This document shows positions 56,205 through 64,000 of a stretch of DNA of 64,000 bases, piece after piece. Origin of the DNA: Brevundimonas sp. NIBR11 (lineage in GTDB: Bacteria; Pseudomonadota; Alphaproteobacteria; Caulobacterales; Caulobacteraceae); the NCBI RefSeq assembly GCF_027912535.1, contig NZ_CP115465.1, positions 1,220,001 to 1,284,000 on the forward strand, written 5' to 3'. The position numbers and the translations under genes are program-made. Every line of letters begins with the position of its first letter. Position 1 is the first letter of the stretch. Below the pieces are notes generated by a model. The model was not told where the DNA came from and made no database searches. It worked only from the letters and a program-made list of their open reading frames with translations.

Positions 56205-56807
56205 CTAGTGGGTGACGTCGGGCCGGATCGGCAGATGGACGCGGATGCCGACGCCGTTGCCGGTCGCGGCCTCGACGACCATGGCGCCGCCCAGATGAGC
56301 GACGAGACCCTCGACCAGAGCCAGGCCATCGCCCTTGACCAGATCGTCTGACCCGACGCCCGAATCGCGCACAACCAGGCTGACCCCGTCGGAGGCGCGC
56401 GAATAGGCGATGGCGATGGAGCCGCGCCGGTCGTCGGGAAACGCGTGTCGCACCGCATTGGACATCAGCTCGTGCACGATGATGGCCAGGGGCACCGCGT
56501 GGGTCTCGGGCAGGGCGGCCGACGCGGCCCGCAGGTCGATGCGGACCCCGCGCCCCTCGCAGTTCCGTCGCCAGAACCCGGCGGCGTCGTCCAGGTAGGC
56601 GGCGAAGTCGACCGACCCGCTTTCGACGATGCGGCGGTTGATCAACCCCATGGCTGCGACGACGTCGCTGAGCCAGGTCAGATGGCGACGGCTTTCGGGG
56701 TCCTGAACGCTCCGCAGACGGATGCCGACCAGCGCCTGAAGCAGCTGGTAACCGCCGAGCAATCGTCGCTCGAGTTCAGCGATCCTGACTTCCGCGTCCG
56801 CGGCCAT
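56205..56807 (-). CDS. HisKA_2/HWE-like ATPase lacking the phospho-acceptor histidine
   Basis: 200-residue soluble protein. The GHKL ATPase half has N-box VHELMSNAVRHAF, G1 VRDSGVGSDD and G2-like GLALVEGLVAHLGG. In the dimerisation half, HisKA_2 proteins have EVHHRVKNNLQ; here it reads ELERRLLGGYQLL with no histidine. No sensor domain is attached. So it cannot be a normal histidine kinase; it may bind or hydrolyse ATP, act as an anti-factor, or be a pseudokinase. A single-domain response regulator is transcribed divergently 121 nt away. Confidence 0.8.
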   Translation of the reverse strand: MAADAEVRIAELERRLLGGYQLLQALVGIRLRSVQDPESRRHLTWLSDVVAAMGLINRRIVESGSVDFAAYLDDAAGFWRRNCEGRGVRIDLRAASAALPETHAVPLAIIVHELMSNAVRHAFPDDRRGSIAIAYSRASDGVSLVVRDSGVGSDDLVKGDGLALVEGLVAHLGGAMVVEAATGNGVGIRVHLPIRPDVTH

Positions 56808-56928
56808 TCGCCCCCCAGGCGCAAAAACTGGTATTTCGATACCCTCCGAGAACCAAATCGCCAAGCGCGCGTTTTCACCGTCCGGTAACCGACACAGTAA
56901 CCTTACGACTGCCGGGCTGCCGCTGGGG

Positions 56929-57390
56929 ATGGGATTGCAACAGACGTCTGACCTCCGGGTCATGATCGTGGAGGATCAGGCCATCTTGGCGATGGAGCTG
57001 GAGCTCGTTCTCGGGGACGCCGGGTGCGACGTCGTCGGCTGCGCCATGGATCGGGCCTCGGCTTTTGAAATCGCGGACCGCGAACGGCCGATGCTGGCTC
57101 TCGTCGACGTCAACCTGTTGGACGGTATGACGGGGCCTCAGATCGCCCACCGATTGGTCAGCGAGTACGGGACGGCCGTGATTTTCCTCACCGCCAACCC
57201 GGAGCAAATCCCCGACGGCTTCGCCGGGGCGCTGGGCGCGGTCTCCAAGCCGTTCGACGAGCAGACCATCCGCGCCGTGGTCGCCTTCGCCCAGCGGTTC
57301 ATTCTGCACCGGACCGTCAGCGATCCACCGAGGCGATTCCGCCTGGCCCCGTGGCTGACCACGCCGCCGGCGGACATCGCCCCACACTGA
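56929..57390 (+). CDS. Single-domain response regulator
   Basis: 153-residue REC-domain protein. Acidic pair E15-D16 in MIVEDQAILAM, phospho-acceptor D60 in LALVDVNLLDG, threonine in VIFLTANPEQ and lysine in SKPFDEQT are intact. No output domain follows; the tail is basic/proline-rich. The SKPF-D pattern resembles alphaproteobacterial FAT GUY-type stand-alone regulators that work with HWE/HisKA_2 kinases. It is paired with the His-less kinase-like gene. It ends 3 nt before a convergent gene. Confidence 0.85.
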   Translation: MGLQQTSDLRVMIVEDQAILAMELELVLGDAGCDVVGCAMDRASAFEIADRERPMLALVDVNLLDGMTGPQIAHRLVSEYGTAVIFLTANPEQIPDGFAGALGAVSKPFDEQTIRAVVAFAQRFILHRTVSDPPRRFRLAPWLTTPPADIAPH

Positions 57391-57393
57391 GCG

Positions 57394-58788
57394 TCAGTCG
57401 ATCTTCAGGCGAACGAAGACCATGCCGCCGTCCGGATCGCCGCCATACGACGGCTCCAGACCCGCCGGCACGCGATTGATTGCATAGAGGGCGCCCAGCC
57501 CCAAGTGGACGCGCGGCGCGATCGTCCAGTCGTGCACGGCCCCGACCGAGGCCTTGGCGACGGTGAAGAGCGCCCCGTGGCCGCCGCCGACGGCGGGCAG
57601 CAGTTCGTCCGTCTCGATCCGCTCGACCCGACCGAAGATCGTCCAGCGGTCATCCGGACTGACGGCGGATTCCAGCAGCCAGGCGTCCTTTGATTCCTGG
57701 TGCTCGTTCGTCTTGCGGCCCCAGGCCAGGGTCGAGGACCACCAGCCGTCCGGACCCAGGCGGCGCGTATGGATCGCGCTGGCCGACAGCTTGGTCTCGT
57801 CCTCGCCGGGCTCCAACTGCTCCGGCGCGGTGACGTCCGCGTACGACGCCTGCAGCGACCATTCCGGCGAGGGATTCCACGACGTCCGCACCGACCAGCT
57901 GTCCAGCTCCGGGCTTTCGATGTCGTAGCGATCCTGATCCGGCTCACGCCCACGGAAAGACGACGCCTCGATCTTCATCGTGTCGTGTACCCAGCCCACA
58001 GTCGCCACGCCGAAGACGATATGGGTCGAATCCAGCCAGTGGTGGGTGACGGGCGCTTCCGGCGAATCCATCGCGCTCATGCGGTGCATGAAGGCGGGCG
58101 GCCCGAAGGCTGGCTCTCCGGGCAGGCCGATGTAGGCGAAGACGCTGTCGCGGTCTGACAGGCGGCGCGAATAGCTGGCCGACAACTCCATGACCAGCTC
58201 GTGCGGATGCTGACGGTCGATCAGCGGATTGATTCCGTCTGCCGTCTCTCCGGCCGCGAGCAACAGCGGAAAGCCGTCCTTGCCCATCAGCGGATCGGGG
58301 CTGAGCATGGCGCGCAGATTCAGCGTCGAACCGTCGGAAAAGGCACGCCTCGCTGAGCTCATCAGCATGCCGGAAACGAAGGTTTTGTCGTCGCCGCGGG
58401 GGCCGGACTGGGTGTCGTAGACCAGGTTGAACTGGGCGTGGCTCATGATCGACCAGTCGCCCTGCTGCACATGAACGCCTCCGTGTTCGGAGACATCCGG
58501 CTGCCAGCTGGTGCCCGAGGCGTCGCGGGACATGGGCCAGGGACCGAGGGCGCTGGTCATCTCATGATCCGCGTCGTGATCCATGCCGGGCTTGGTGTGG
58601 CCGGAGTGGTCCATGGGCCAGGTCGCCGGAGCCTGCTGCGGCATGGCGTGACCAGCGTGCGGGTCAGTGGGCGACTGGCCCGGGGCGGCGTGGCCCACGT
58701 GGCCGGAGCGATCTTGCGCCTGCGTGGCCGAGGCGAGAACGAGAAGGGATGCGCCGGCGCTGAGCGCGGCGAAGTATCGGGCAGCCAT
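57394..58788 (-). CDS. Outer-membrane protein with His/Met-rich N-terminus, copper-linked
   Basis: 464-residue exported protein (signal peptide ends near ATQA). The first 70 mature residues are rich in His and Met (HAGHAMPQ, MDHSGHTKPGMDHDADHEM), a copper-binding pattern. The rest is beta-rich with alternating residues and ends in FVRLKID, suggesting a barrel or beta-propeller-like porin. It is preceded by a small Cys/His-rich protein, as in copper tolerance clusters. Transport of copper is inferred. ATG at 58788 is preferred over one 15 nt upstream. Confidence 0.7.
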   Translation of the reverse strand: MAARYFAALSAGASLLVLASATQAQDRSGHVGHAAPGQSPTDPHAGHAMPQQAPATWPMDHSGHTKPGMDHDADHEMTSALGPWPMSRDASGTSWQPDVSEHGGVHVQQGDWSIMSHAQFNLVYDTQSGPRGDDKTFVSGMLMSSARRAFSDGSTLNLRAMLSPDPLMGKDGFPLLLAAGETADGINPLIDRQHPHELVMELSASYSRRLSDRDSVFAYIGLPGEPAFGPPAFMHRMSAMDSPEAPVTHHWLDSTHIVFGVATVGWVHDTMKIEASSFRGREPDQDRYDIESPELDSWSVRTSWNPSPEWSLQASYADVTAPEQLEPGEDETKLSASAIHTRRLGPDGWWSSTLAWGRKTNEHQESKDAWLLESAVSPDDRWTIFGRVERIETDELLPAVGGGHGALFTVAKASVGAVHDWTIAPRVHLGLGALYAINRVPAGLEPSYGGDPDGGMVFVRLKID

Positions 58789-58849
58789 GATGGCTCCTTG
58801 CAAAGAGGGTCGTCGGGGCCGCGAGCGGCCGGCTCGGTCTTTGTAAGGA

Positions 58850-59167
58850 TCAGCTCTTGGGCGGGCCGGTCTCGGGCGTCAGGCGACGGCCGCTCGGCAG
58901 GGCGCGGGCGGCGGGCTGGGGCAGGGCGGCGCGAACGGCGACCCCGCTACGGATCGGCGGGACAATCCCCGGCGCCGCGATACAGGCGACGCAACAGGCC
59001 ATGCTCTTCATCGGCTTGTCGGGTTGCGGTGAGCTGTCGCCATGCCCCATGGCCGCCATCTCATGACAAGGCGGCGGCGGACTGTCGGCTATGGCCGGCG
59101 GGACCGCGCCGAGCAGCAGGACGCCGAGGGCGCCGAGCAACATCAACAGGGTGCGGGCGATGGCCAT
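58850..59167 (-). CDS. Small secreted Cys/His/Met-rich protein (DUF2946-like)
   Basis: 105-residue protein with a signal segment (TLLMLLGALGVLLLGAVPPA). The mature part has CHEMAAMGHGD and MKSMACCVACIAAP, putative metal-binding Cys/His/Met cluster. It resembles DUF2946-type proteins found with copper-resistance genes. It ends 62 nt before the outer-membrane protein gene, on the same strand, so the two probably share a transcript. Confidence 0.68.
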   Translation of the reverse strand: MAIARTLLMLLGALGVLLLGAVPPAIADSPPPPCHEMAAMGHGDSSPQPDKPMKSMACCVACIAAPGIVPPIRSGVAVRAALPQPAARALPSGRRLTPETGPPKS

Positions 59168-59176
59168 GGCCCTGAT

Positions 59177-59725
59177 CTAGGACAGACCGCCCGTCAGGTC
59201 GAGGCCGGACGCCGTCGGCGGGGCCCCCGCCGGGTCGAGGTCGAGCTGCATCAGGTGGACGTCGATCCAGCGCTCGAATTTCCAGCCGACCTGCTCGTAG
59301 GTTCCAACTTGGCGAAAGCCGAGGCGTTCGTGCAGGGCGATGGAGGCCTGACTGGTTTCGCTGTCGCTGATCGCGCCGATGACGTGACGCAGGCCCTGAT
59401 CGCGCGCGCGCTCGATCAGGGCGGTCAACAGCGCGCGCCCGACGCCTCGACCGCGTGCGCTCTCCTCGACATAGATCGAGCCTTCGACGCCATACCGATA
59501 GGCCGGACGCGGGCGGAACGGCGAAGCATAGGCGTATCCGGCGAAGGCGCCCTCGACCTCCGCGACTAGCCACGGCAGACCCTTGGCGCGGACGCCTTCG
59601 AATCGCTTCGTCATCTCCGCGGAAGACGGCGGATGCAGCTCGAACGTCGCCGTGCCCTGCAACACCTCGCGGCCATACAGTGCTCTGATGGCGGGAAGAT
59701 CGGCCGGCGTCGCGTCGCGGATCAC
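59177..59725 (-). CDS. GNAT-family N-acetyltransferase
   Basis: 182-residue acetyltransferase close to the phosphinothricin acetyltransferase-like group. The acetyl-CoA pyrophosphate loop is RGRGVGRALL; VEGSIYVEE, HVIGAISDSE and ALHERLGFRQVG complete the fold. GTG at 59725 overlaps the S9 peptidase stop (GTGA). The longer frame upstream of it is the peptidase read in another frame. Substrate unknown. Confidence 0.88.
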   Translation of the reverse strand: MIRDATPADLPAIRALYGREVLQGTATFELHPPSSAEMTKRFEGVRAKGLPWLVAEVEGAFAGYAYASPFRPRPAYRYGVEGSIYVEESARGRGVGRALLTALIERARDQGLRHVIGAISDSETSQASIALHERLGFRQVGTYEQVGWKFERWIDVHLMQLDLDPAGAPPTASGLDLTGGLS

Positions 59726-61941
59726 GCCGTCTCCCAACCCTTCTCGATCGCCCAGACCGCGAAGGCGTGGTCGTGAGCGACTTCCTTCAGATAGTCGAAC
59801 CGGCCGGACGCCCCGCCGTGGCCGGCCTCCATGTTGATCTTCAGCAGCACCGGCTTGCCCGAGGTCGTCGCGGGCCGCAGCTTGGCGACCCATTTCTCCG
59901 GCTCCCAGTAGGTGACGCGCGGGTCGGACAGGCCGCCCGTGGCCAGGATCGCCGGATAGGCCTTGGCCTCGACGTTGTCGTAAGGGCTGTAGCTGGCGAT
60001 GTAGTCGTAGGCCTCGACGTCCTCGATCGGATTGCCCCATTCGGGCCACTCCGGCGGCGTCAGCGGCAGGGTGGTGTCGGACATGGTGTTGATCACGTCC
60101 ACGAACGGCACCTGGCCGATGACCCCGGCCCATAGCTCCGGCCGCATGTTGGTCACCGCCCCCATCAGAAGGCCGCCCGCCGATCCGCCCTGGGCCACGA
60201 TATGGCCCGCACGCGCATAGCTCTGCGCGATCAGGTGATCGGCGGCGGCGGTAAAGTCGGTGAAGGTGTTCTTCTTCTTGAACTTGCGCCCCTCCAGGAA
60301 CCAGCCCCAGCCCTTGTCGGACCCGCCCCGGATATGGGCGATGGCATAGATCCAGCCGCGATCGACCAGCGACAGCCGGTTGGTCGAGAAGCTCGCCGCC
60401 ATCGGGATGCCGTAGGAACCGTAGCCGTACAGCAGCACCGGCGCCGATCCGTCGACCCGCGTGGTTCGGCGACGCAGGACGGTGACCGGCACCAACTGCC
60501 CGTCGGTCGCGGGGGCGTTCAGCCGCTCGACGACATAGTCCGCCGGGTCGTGGCCCGACGGCACCTCCTGCACCTTGCGAAGCACCCGCTCGCGCGTCCG
60601 CAGGTCGTAGTCGTAGGTCGAGGTCGGCGTGGACGGCGAGTTGTAGCCATAGCGCATCGTCGTCGTCTCGAACTCCGACGCACCGCCCAGCGACAGGGCG
60701 TAGGCTGGCTCGTCGACAGCGATCTCGTGCTCGTCGCCCTCGCGGCTGCGGATCACGATCTTCGTATTGGCGTCGGCGCGCTCCTGGCGGGCGATGAAGT
60801 TCTTCACCAGCGCCATGCCCTCGATGAACCGACCCGGCGTGTGCGGCACGAGGTCTGTCCAGCCGGCGCGGGCCGGCCGTTCGGTCGAGACCTGGACAAT
60901 CTTGAAGTCGATGGCGTCGTCGGCGTTGGTGCGGATCACCCAGCGGTCCGACCAGTGGTCGGCGTCGTAGCGCACCGCCACCTCGCGCTCCGCCAGGACC
61001 TGGGGCGCGCTCGTCGGTCGCTCGCCCGGAATATAGCGCGCCTCGGACGTCTCCTGGTTCTGAATGCCGATGACGATGAAGGCGTCATCCGAGGTGCGCT
61101 CCACCCCCATGAACATGCCGTCGTCGGCCTCCTCATAGACCAGGGTGATCTCGCCGCCGCGCGCCGGGCGACGGAAGATCTTGTCCGGCCGCCCGTTGTC
61201 GTCCCGATTGGTCCAGAAGATCCACTGACTGTCCGGCGAGAAGGTGAAGTTGCCCGTCGCCGACTGGATCACGTCCGGCAGCACCTCGCCGGTCGCCAGG
61301 TCCTTGACGTAGATGCGGTGCACCTCCGACCCCTGAGCGTCCTCGGCATAGGCGAACAGGCTGTGGTCGGGGCTGTGCTCGACCGCCGAGACCTCCGAGT
61401 AGGCCTTGCCCTGGGCCAGGACGTTGCAGTCCAGCAGCAGCTGAGGCGTCGGGGCGACGATGAAGTTCTTGGTCACCATCCGGCCGTCCTGGAACCAGGT
61501 CCCCTGACGCTCGACGCGCATGTAGCGGGGGTGCTGGTCGCCGGTGCGGTATTCGGTGAAATACTCCCACGGACCATCGGGGGAGGGGACGGACGAATCG
61601 TCTTCCTTGATGCGCCCCTTCATCTCCTCGAACATCAGGGCCTGCAGCGGCCGGGTCGAGGCCAGCATGGCCTCGCGATAGGCGTTCTCCGCCTCCAGGT
61701 GTTCCTTGACATCGGCCTTGATCAGGGTCGGATCCCGCAGCACCGCCTGCCAGTTGTCGTCCTTCATCCACTGATAGTCGTCGGTCCGGGTCCGCCCCAG
61801 TTGTTCGATGACGACGGGGATTCGTTTAGCGACGGGCGGCGTAGGGGACATCGGGGCTCCGGGGGAACGGGCGAGGGCGGGGGAGGCGGCCGCGACCAGC
61901 GCCGAGGCGGCGGTCGTGGCGACGAATTCGCGGCGGTTCAT
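59722..61941 (-). CDS. ptrB: S9 family peptidase (oligopeptidase B-like), Tat-exported
   Basis: 739-residue prolyl-oligopeptidase-type serine peptidase. A twin-arginine signal MNRREFVATTAASALVAAAS points to Tat export. Then a beta-propeller (residues 80-430) and a C-terminal alpha/beta-hydrolase domain with nucleophile QGGSAGGLL, a late Asp and His in EAGHGGASGRFD. Cleaves basic or proline-containing oligopeptides in the periplasm. It is the first of a minus-strand run with GNAT and the copper-linked genes. Confidence 0.92.
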   Translation of the reverse strand: MNRREFVATTAASALVAAASPALARSPGAPMSPTPPVAKRIPVVIEQLGRTRTDDYQWMKDDNWQAVLRDPTLIKADVKEHLEAENAYREAMLASTRPLQALMFEEMKGRIKEDDSSVPSPDGPWEYFTEYRTGDQHPRYMRVERQGTWFQDGRMVTKNFIVAPTPQLLLDCNVLAQGKAYSEVSAVEHSPDHSLFAYAEDAQGSEVHRIYVKDLATGEVLPDVIQSATGNFTFSPDSQWIFWTNRDDNGRPDKIFRRPARGGEITLVYEEADDGMFMGVERTSDDAFIVIGIQNQETSEARYIPGERPTSAPQVLAEREVAVRYDADHWSDRWVIRTNADDAIDFKIVQVSTERPARAGWTDLVPHTPGRFIEGMALVKNFIARQERADANTKIVIRSREGDEHEIAVDEPAYALSLGGASEFETTTMRYGYNSPSTPTSTYDYDLRTRERVLRKVQEVPSGHDPADYVVERLNAPATDGQLVPVTVLRRRTTRVDGSAPVLLYGYGSYGIPMAASFSTNRLSLVDRGWIYAIAHIRGGSDKGWGWFLEGRKFKKKNTFTDFTAAADHLIAQSYARAGHIVAQGGSAGGLLMGAVTNMRPELWAGVIGQVPFVDVINTMSDTTLPLTPPEWPEWGNPIEDVEAYDYIASYSPYDNVEAKAYPAILATGGLSDPRVTYWEPEKWVAKLRPATTSGKPVLLKINMEAGHGGASGRFDYLKEVAHDHAFAVWAIEKGWETA

Positions 61942-62029
61942 TGTGTCGCTCCCCTGTAAGTCACCGGCGCAGCTTGTGCGACCGGCATCGGCCCCGTCAA
62001 ATGGGCGCGACCGTCACGAAAGCCAACCG

Positions 62030-62830
62030 ATGATCGAAGTCCCGCCTGCACAGGAGGCCGCACCCCCGCCGGTCGTCGCCCATGTCTGGGATCTGACGGT
62101 CGGGCTGATCGAGGCGACGGTGCAGCTGGATCAGCCGTCGGGGCCGAATACGCGGACCGTCGGTACGGGCTTTCTGATCCAGGCGCCGAAGCCCGACGGC
62201 ACGCCGCGCGTCGTCCTAGTCACCGCCGCCCATGTTCTTGAACGTATGCCGGACGCCGAGGCGCGGATCGGCTGGCGCACGTCTCTGGGCGACGGGACGT
62301 GGCGTTTCGATCCGGAGCCGCTGGTCATCCGCGACGCCGAGGGCGAACCCCTGTGGGCCCAGCATCCGGAGCGCGACGTGGCGGTCATGGAGGTCCATGC
62401 GCCCGAGGCTTTTGCGCGAGCGGCCATTCCCCTGGGTTGGCTGGCGGACGAGAATTCGTTCGGCGCCTATGAGGTCGGGCCGGGCGATGAACTGTTGTCG
62501 CTGGGCTTCCCGCGCGGGCTGTCGGCCAACCGGGCGGGGTTTCCGATCCTGAGGGTGGGGCGGATCGCCTCCTATCCGCTGTCGCCGGTCGCGGCGTTTC
62601 CGACGTTCCTGCTCGATTTCACGGTCTTTCCCGGCAACTCCGGCGGACCTGTGTTCTGGACGCCGAGCGCGCGCAAACGCCCCGGCACGACGGAGCCGGA
62701 GACGGCCTTCATCGCCGGCCTGCTGAGCCAGGAGGTGCGGGTCAACGACGAACAGCTGGAGATCGGCGTGGTCACCCACGCGGTGTTCATCCGCGAGGCG
62801 ATCCGGCGACTCGACACCCCGCTCCCGTAG
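62030..62830 (+). CDS. Trypsin-like serine protease
   Basis: 266-residue chymotrypsin-fold protein. Catalytic triad visible: His in VTAAHVLER, Asp in ERDVAVMEV and Ser in FPGNSGGPVF. No signal peptide is seen, so it is probably cytoplasmic or released otherwise. The ATG at 62030 starts MIEVPPAQEA; an upstream extension in frame is the start of the divergent peptidase read in another frame. Substrate unknown. Confidence 0.85.
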   Translation: MIEVPPAQEAAPPPVVAHVWDLTVGLIEATVQLDQPSGPNTRTVGTGFLIQAPKPDGTPRVVLVTAAHVLERMPDAEARIGWRTSLGDGTWRFDPEPLVIRDAEGEPLWAQHPERDVAVMEVHAPEAFARAAIPLGWLADENSFGAYEVGPGDELLSLGFPRGLSANRAGFPILRVGRIASYPLSPVAAFPTFLLDFTVFPGNSGGPVFWTPSARKRPGTTEPETAFIAGLLSQEVRVNDEQLEIGVVTHAVFIREAIRRLDTPLP

Positions 62831-62843
62831 GCGGAAGGGCGCC

Positions 62844-64000
62844 TTACGCCGCCCCCAACGCTTCCCTCGAAATCCGCGACAGCAAATCCCCGCCTTGGCC
62901 CACGGCCGCCAGCCGGCTCGAGGCGTGGCCCAGGATGTTCGCCGCATAGACCTCGTACAGATCCATCTTGCCCCGTAGCCAGGCCGGGTCGCCGTCGCCC
63001 GCGTCGAGCCGCTTCTTCGCCGCCAGCGCGCCCTTGGCCATCATCCAGCCGCCGACCACGTCGCCCAGCAGCCTGAGATAGGCGTCCGCCGCAGCCAGCA
63101 CGTCCGCGCCCCGCGCCGCATCCGCCTTGGCGTCCAGCAGCCATAGGGTGGCGTCCTCGACCGCGTCGATGGCGTTGGCGAACCGCTCCACCGGCTTGCC
63201 CGAATAGAGGCCGCCCAAGTCCTTCAACGTGACCTTCATCTCGGCGATCACGGCCTTGGCCGAAGCCCCGCCGTCCTGCGACAGCTTGCGGCCCACCAGG
63301 TCCATCGCCTGGATCCCGTTGGTGCCCTCGTAGATCGGAGTGATGCGGGCGTCGCGATAGTATTGCGCCGCGCCCGTCTCCTCGATGAAACCCATGCCGC
63401 CGTGGATCTGCACTCCGTCGGAGGCCACGTCGCAGCCGACATCGGTGCCCCAGGCCTTGGCGATCGGCACGAACAGGTCTTCGCGACCCTTCCACGCCTT
63501 CCGCTCTTCCTCGGAGGCCGCGTGCTGGGCCAGGTCGGCGGCGACGCCGGTGGCGAAACAGATGGCGCGGGCAGCCTCGATCTTGGCTTTCATCACCGCC
63601 AGCGTTCGGCGGATATCGGGGTGATCGATGATCGGGGCGTTGGCCTCCCCGGTCCAGATCGAGCGGCCCTGACGCCGCTCCAGCGCATAGGCCAAGGCGT
63701 GTTGATACGCCCCTTCGGCCACGCCCACGCCCTGCACCCCGACCGCGAGGCGGGCGTTGTTCATCATGACGAACATGTGGGCCAGCCCCTGGTTCGGCTG
63801 ACCCACCAGCTCCGCCCGCGCGCCCTCATAGCTCATGACGCAGGTCGGGGAGGCGTGGATGCCCAGCTTGTGCTCCAGCCCCACGGGCCGGAAGTCGTTG
63901 CGCCCGCCCAGCGACCCGTCGGCCTTCACCTCGAACTTCGACGCCAGGAAAAGGCTGATCCCCTTCGGCCCCGCCGGCGCGTCTGGCAGGCGAGCCAGCA
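62844..64000 (-). CDS. Acyl-CoA dehydrogenase (DmdC-like), 5' end beyond window
   Basis: C-terminal 385 residues of a flavin-dependent acyl-CoA dehydrogenase; the frame is open through base 63998. GPKGISLFLASKFEVKADGS, NDFRPVGLEHKLGIHASPTC, MNNARLAVGVQGVG and the glutamate-bearing region GTNGIQAMDLVGRKL match the long DmdC/FadE-like subgroup with a C-terminal helical domain. It oxidises acyl-CoA thioesters for beta-oxidation or sulfur compound use. The N-terminal domain lies outside. Confidence 0.9.
   Translation of the reverse strand, partial: LARLPDAPAGPKGISLFLASKFEVKADGSLGGRNDFRPVGLEHKLGIHASPTCVMSYEGARAELVGQPNQGLAHMFVMMNNARLAVGVQGVGVAEGAYQHALAYALERRQGRSIWTGEANAPIIDHPDIRRTLAVMKAKIEAARAICFATGVAADLAQHAASEEERKAWKGREDLFVPIAKAWGTDVGCDVASDGVQIHGGMGFIEETGAAQYYRDARITPIYEGTNGIQAMDLVGRKLSQDGGASAKAVIAEMKVTLKDLGGLYSGKPVERFANAIDAVEDATLWLLDAKADAARGADVLAAADAYLRLLGDVVGGWMMAKGALAAKKRLDAGDGDPAWLRGKMDLYEVYAANILGHASSRLAAVGQGGDLLSRISREALGAA

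Noticed and set aside
60202..61959. 585-codon plus-strand frame opposite the S9 peptidase
   Set aside because: Low-complexity Arg/Gly/Val composition and no domain; the minus-strand peptidase explains the region.

Overview
The window reads as a chromosomal segment of a GC-rich alphaproteobacterium of the Caulobacter/Brevundimonas type. Four things point there: a circularly permuted (two-piece) tmRNA gene with a tag of the AANDNF type followed by an SspB-alpha gene, a bactofilin next to an M23 endopeptidase, paired GANTC (CcrM-type) sites in a promoter palindrome, and alphaproteobacterial forms of IscR/SUF, PRC-type and DUF proteins. Genes are dense, with many 1-4 nt overlaps (ATGA, GTGA, TGATG). 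I saw no rRNA, CRISPR array, insertion sequence or prophage, so this is mostly core genome with small lineage-specific genes between.

Layout. 1-7.2 kb: cell wall and translation (amidase end, ExoX-like nuclease, PBP1A, prfB with its programmed frameshift, bactofilin plus M23 peptidase). 7.2-13 kb: peroxiredoxin, tyrS, a DOMON-like/DUF1343 pair, an outer-membrane transporter-like protein, a DUF6624 protein and an alpha/beta hydrolase lacking the usual serine. 13.1-22.9 kb: one long plus-strand run iscR - desulfurase - sufB - small Cys-rich gene - sufC - sufD - sufS - sufT - sufA, then metN-metI-metQ. It joins Fe-S assembly with methionine import, behind a palindrome that could be the IscR operator. 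23-39.5 kb: TfoX-like, PlsC, diguanylate cyclase, RhlE helicase, MATE pump, parE, O-antigen ligase, paired lipoproteins, LtrA and many small proteins, COQ4, SIMPL. 39.5-45.1 kb: UvrD-type helicase and fumC, convergent across a perfect palindrome, then a cyclophilin lipoprotein, a RusA-like nuclease and a C13 (caspase-fold) peptidase.

45.1-50.6 kb holds the ribosome-rescue module (permuted ssrA with promoter, tag reading frame and terminator, then sspB), a PP2C phosphatase fused to a Ser/Thr kinase with a C-terminal membrane anchor, miaA, an Mrp-type ATPase and a fatty-acid-hydroxylase-family protein. 50.6-53.5 kb is a minus-strand thyA - hydrolase - MazG-like - folA - ybjQ run (thymidylate/folate metabolism). 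54-57.4 kb has a DUF924 gene and a divergent ketol-acid reductoisomerase variant whose start codons overlap, a 40-residue membrane protein, tRNA-Pro(CGG), tRNA-Gln(TTG), and a histidine-kinase-like ATPase without a phospho-acceptor His, divergent from a single-domain response regulator. 57.4-64 kb: a probable copper-linked outer-membrane protein and small Cys/His protein, GNAT acetyltransferase, Tat-exported S9 peptidase, trypsin-like protease and a truncated acyl-CoA dehydrogenase.

The most interesting signals are the ssrA-sspB linkage with an altered tag, the His-less kinase/response-regulator pair, the Cys-cluster gene inside the suf operon, the atypical ketol-acid reductoisomerase, and several perfect inverted repeats (7112-7135, 13115-13135, 26915-26941, 41909-41932).
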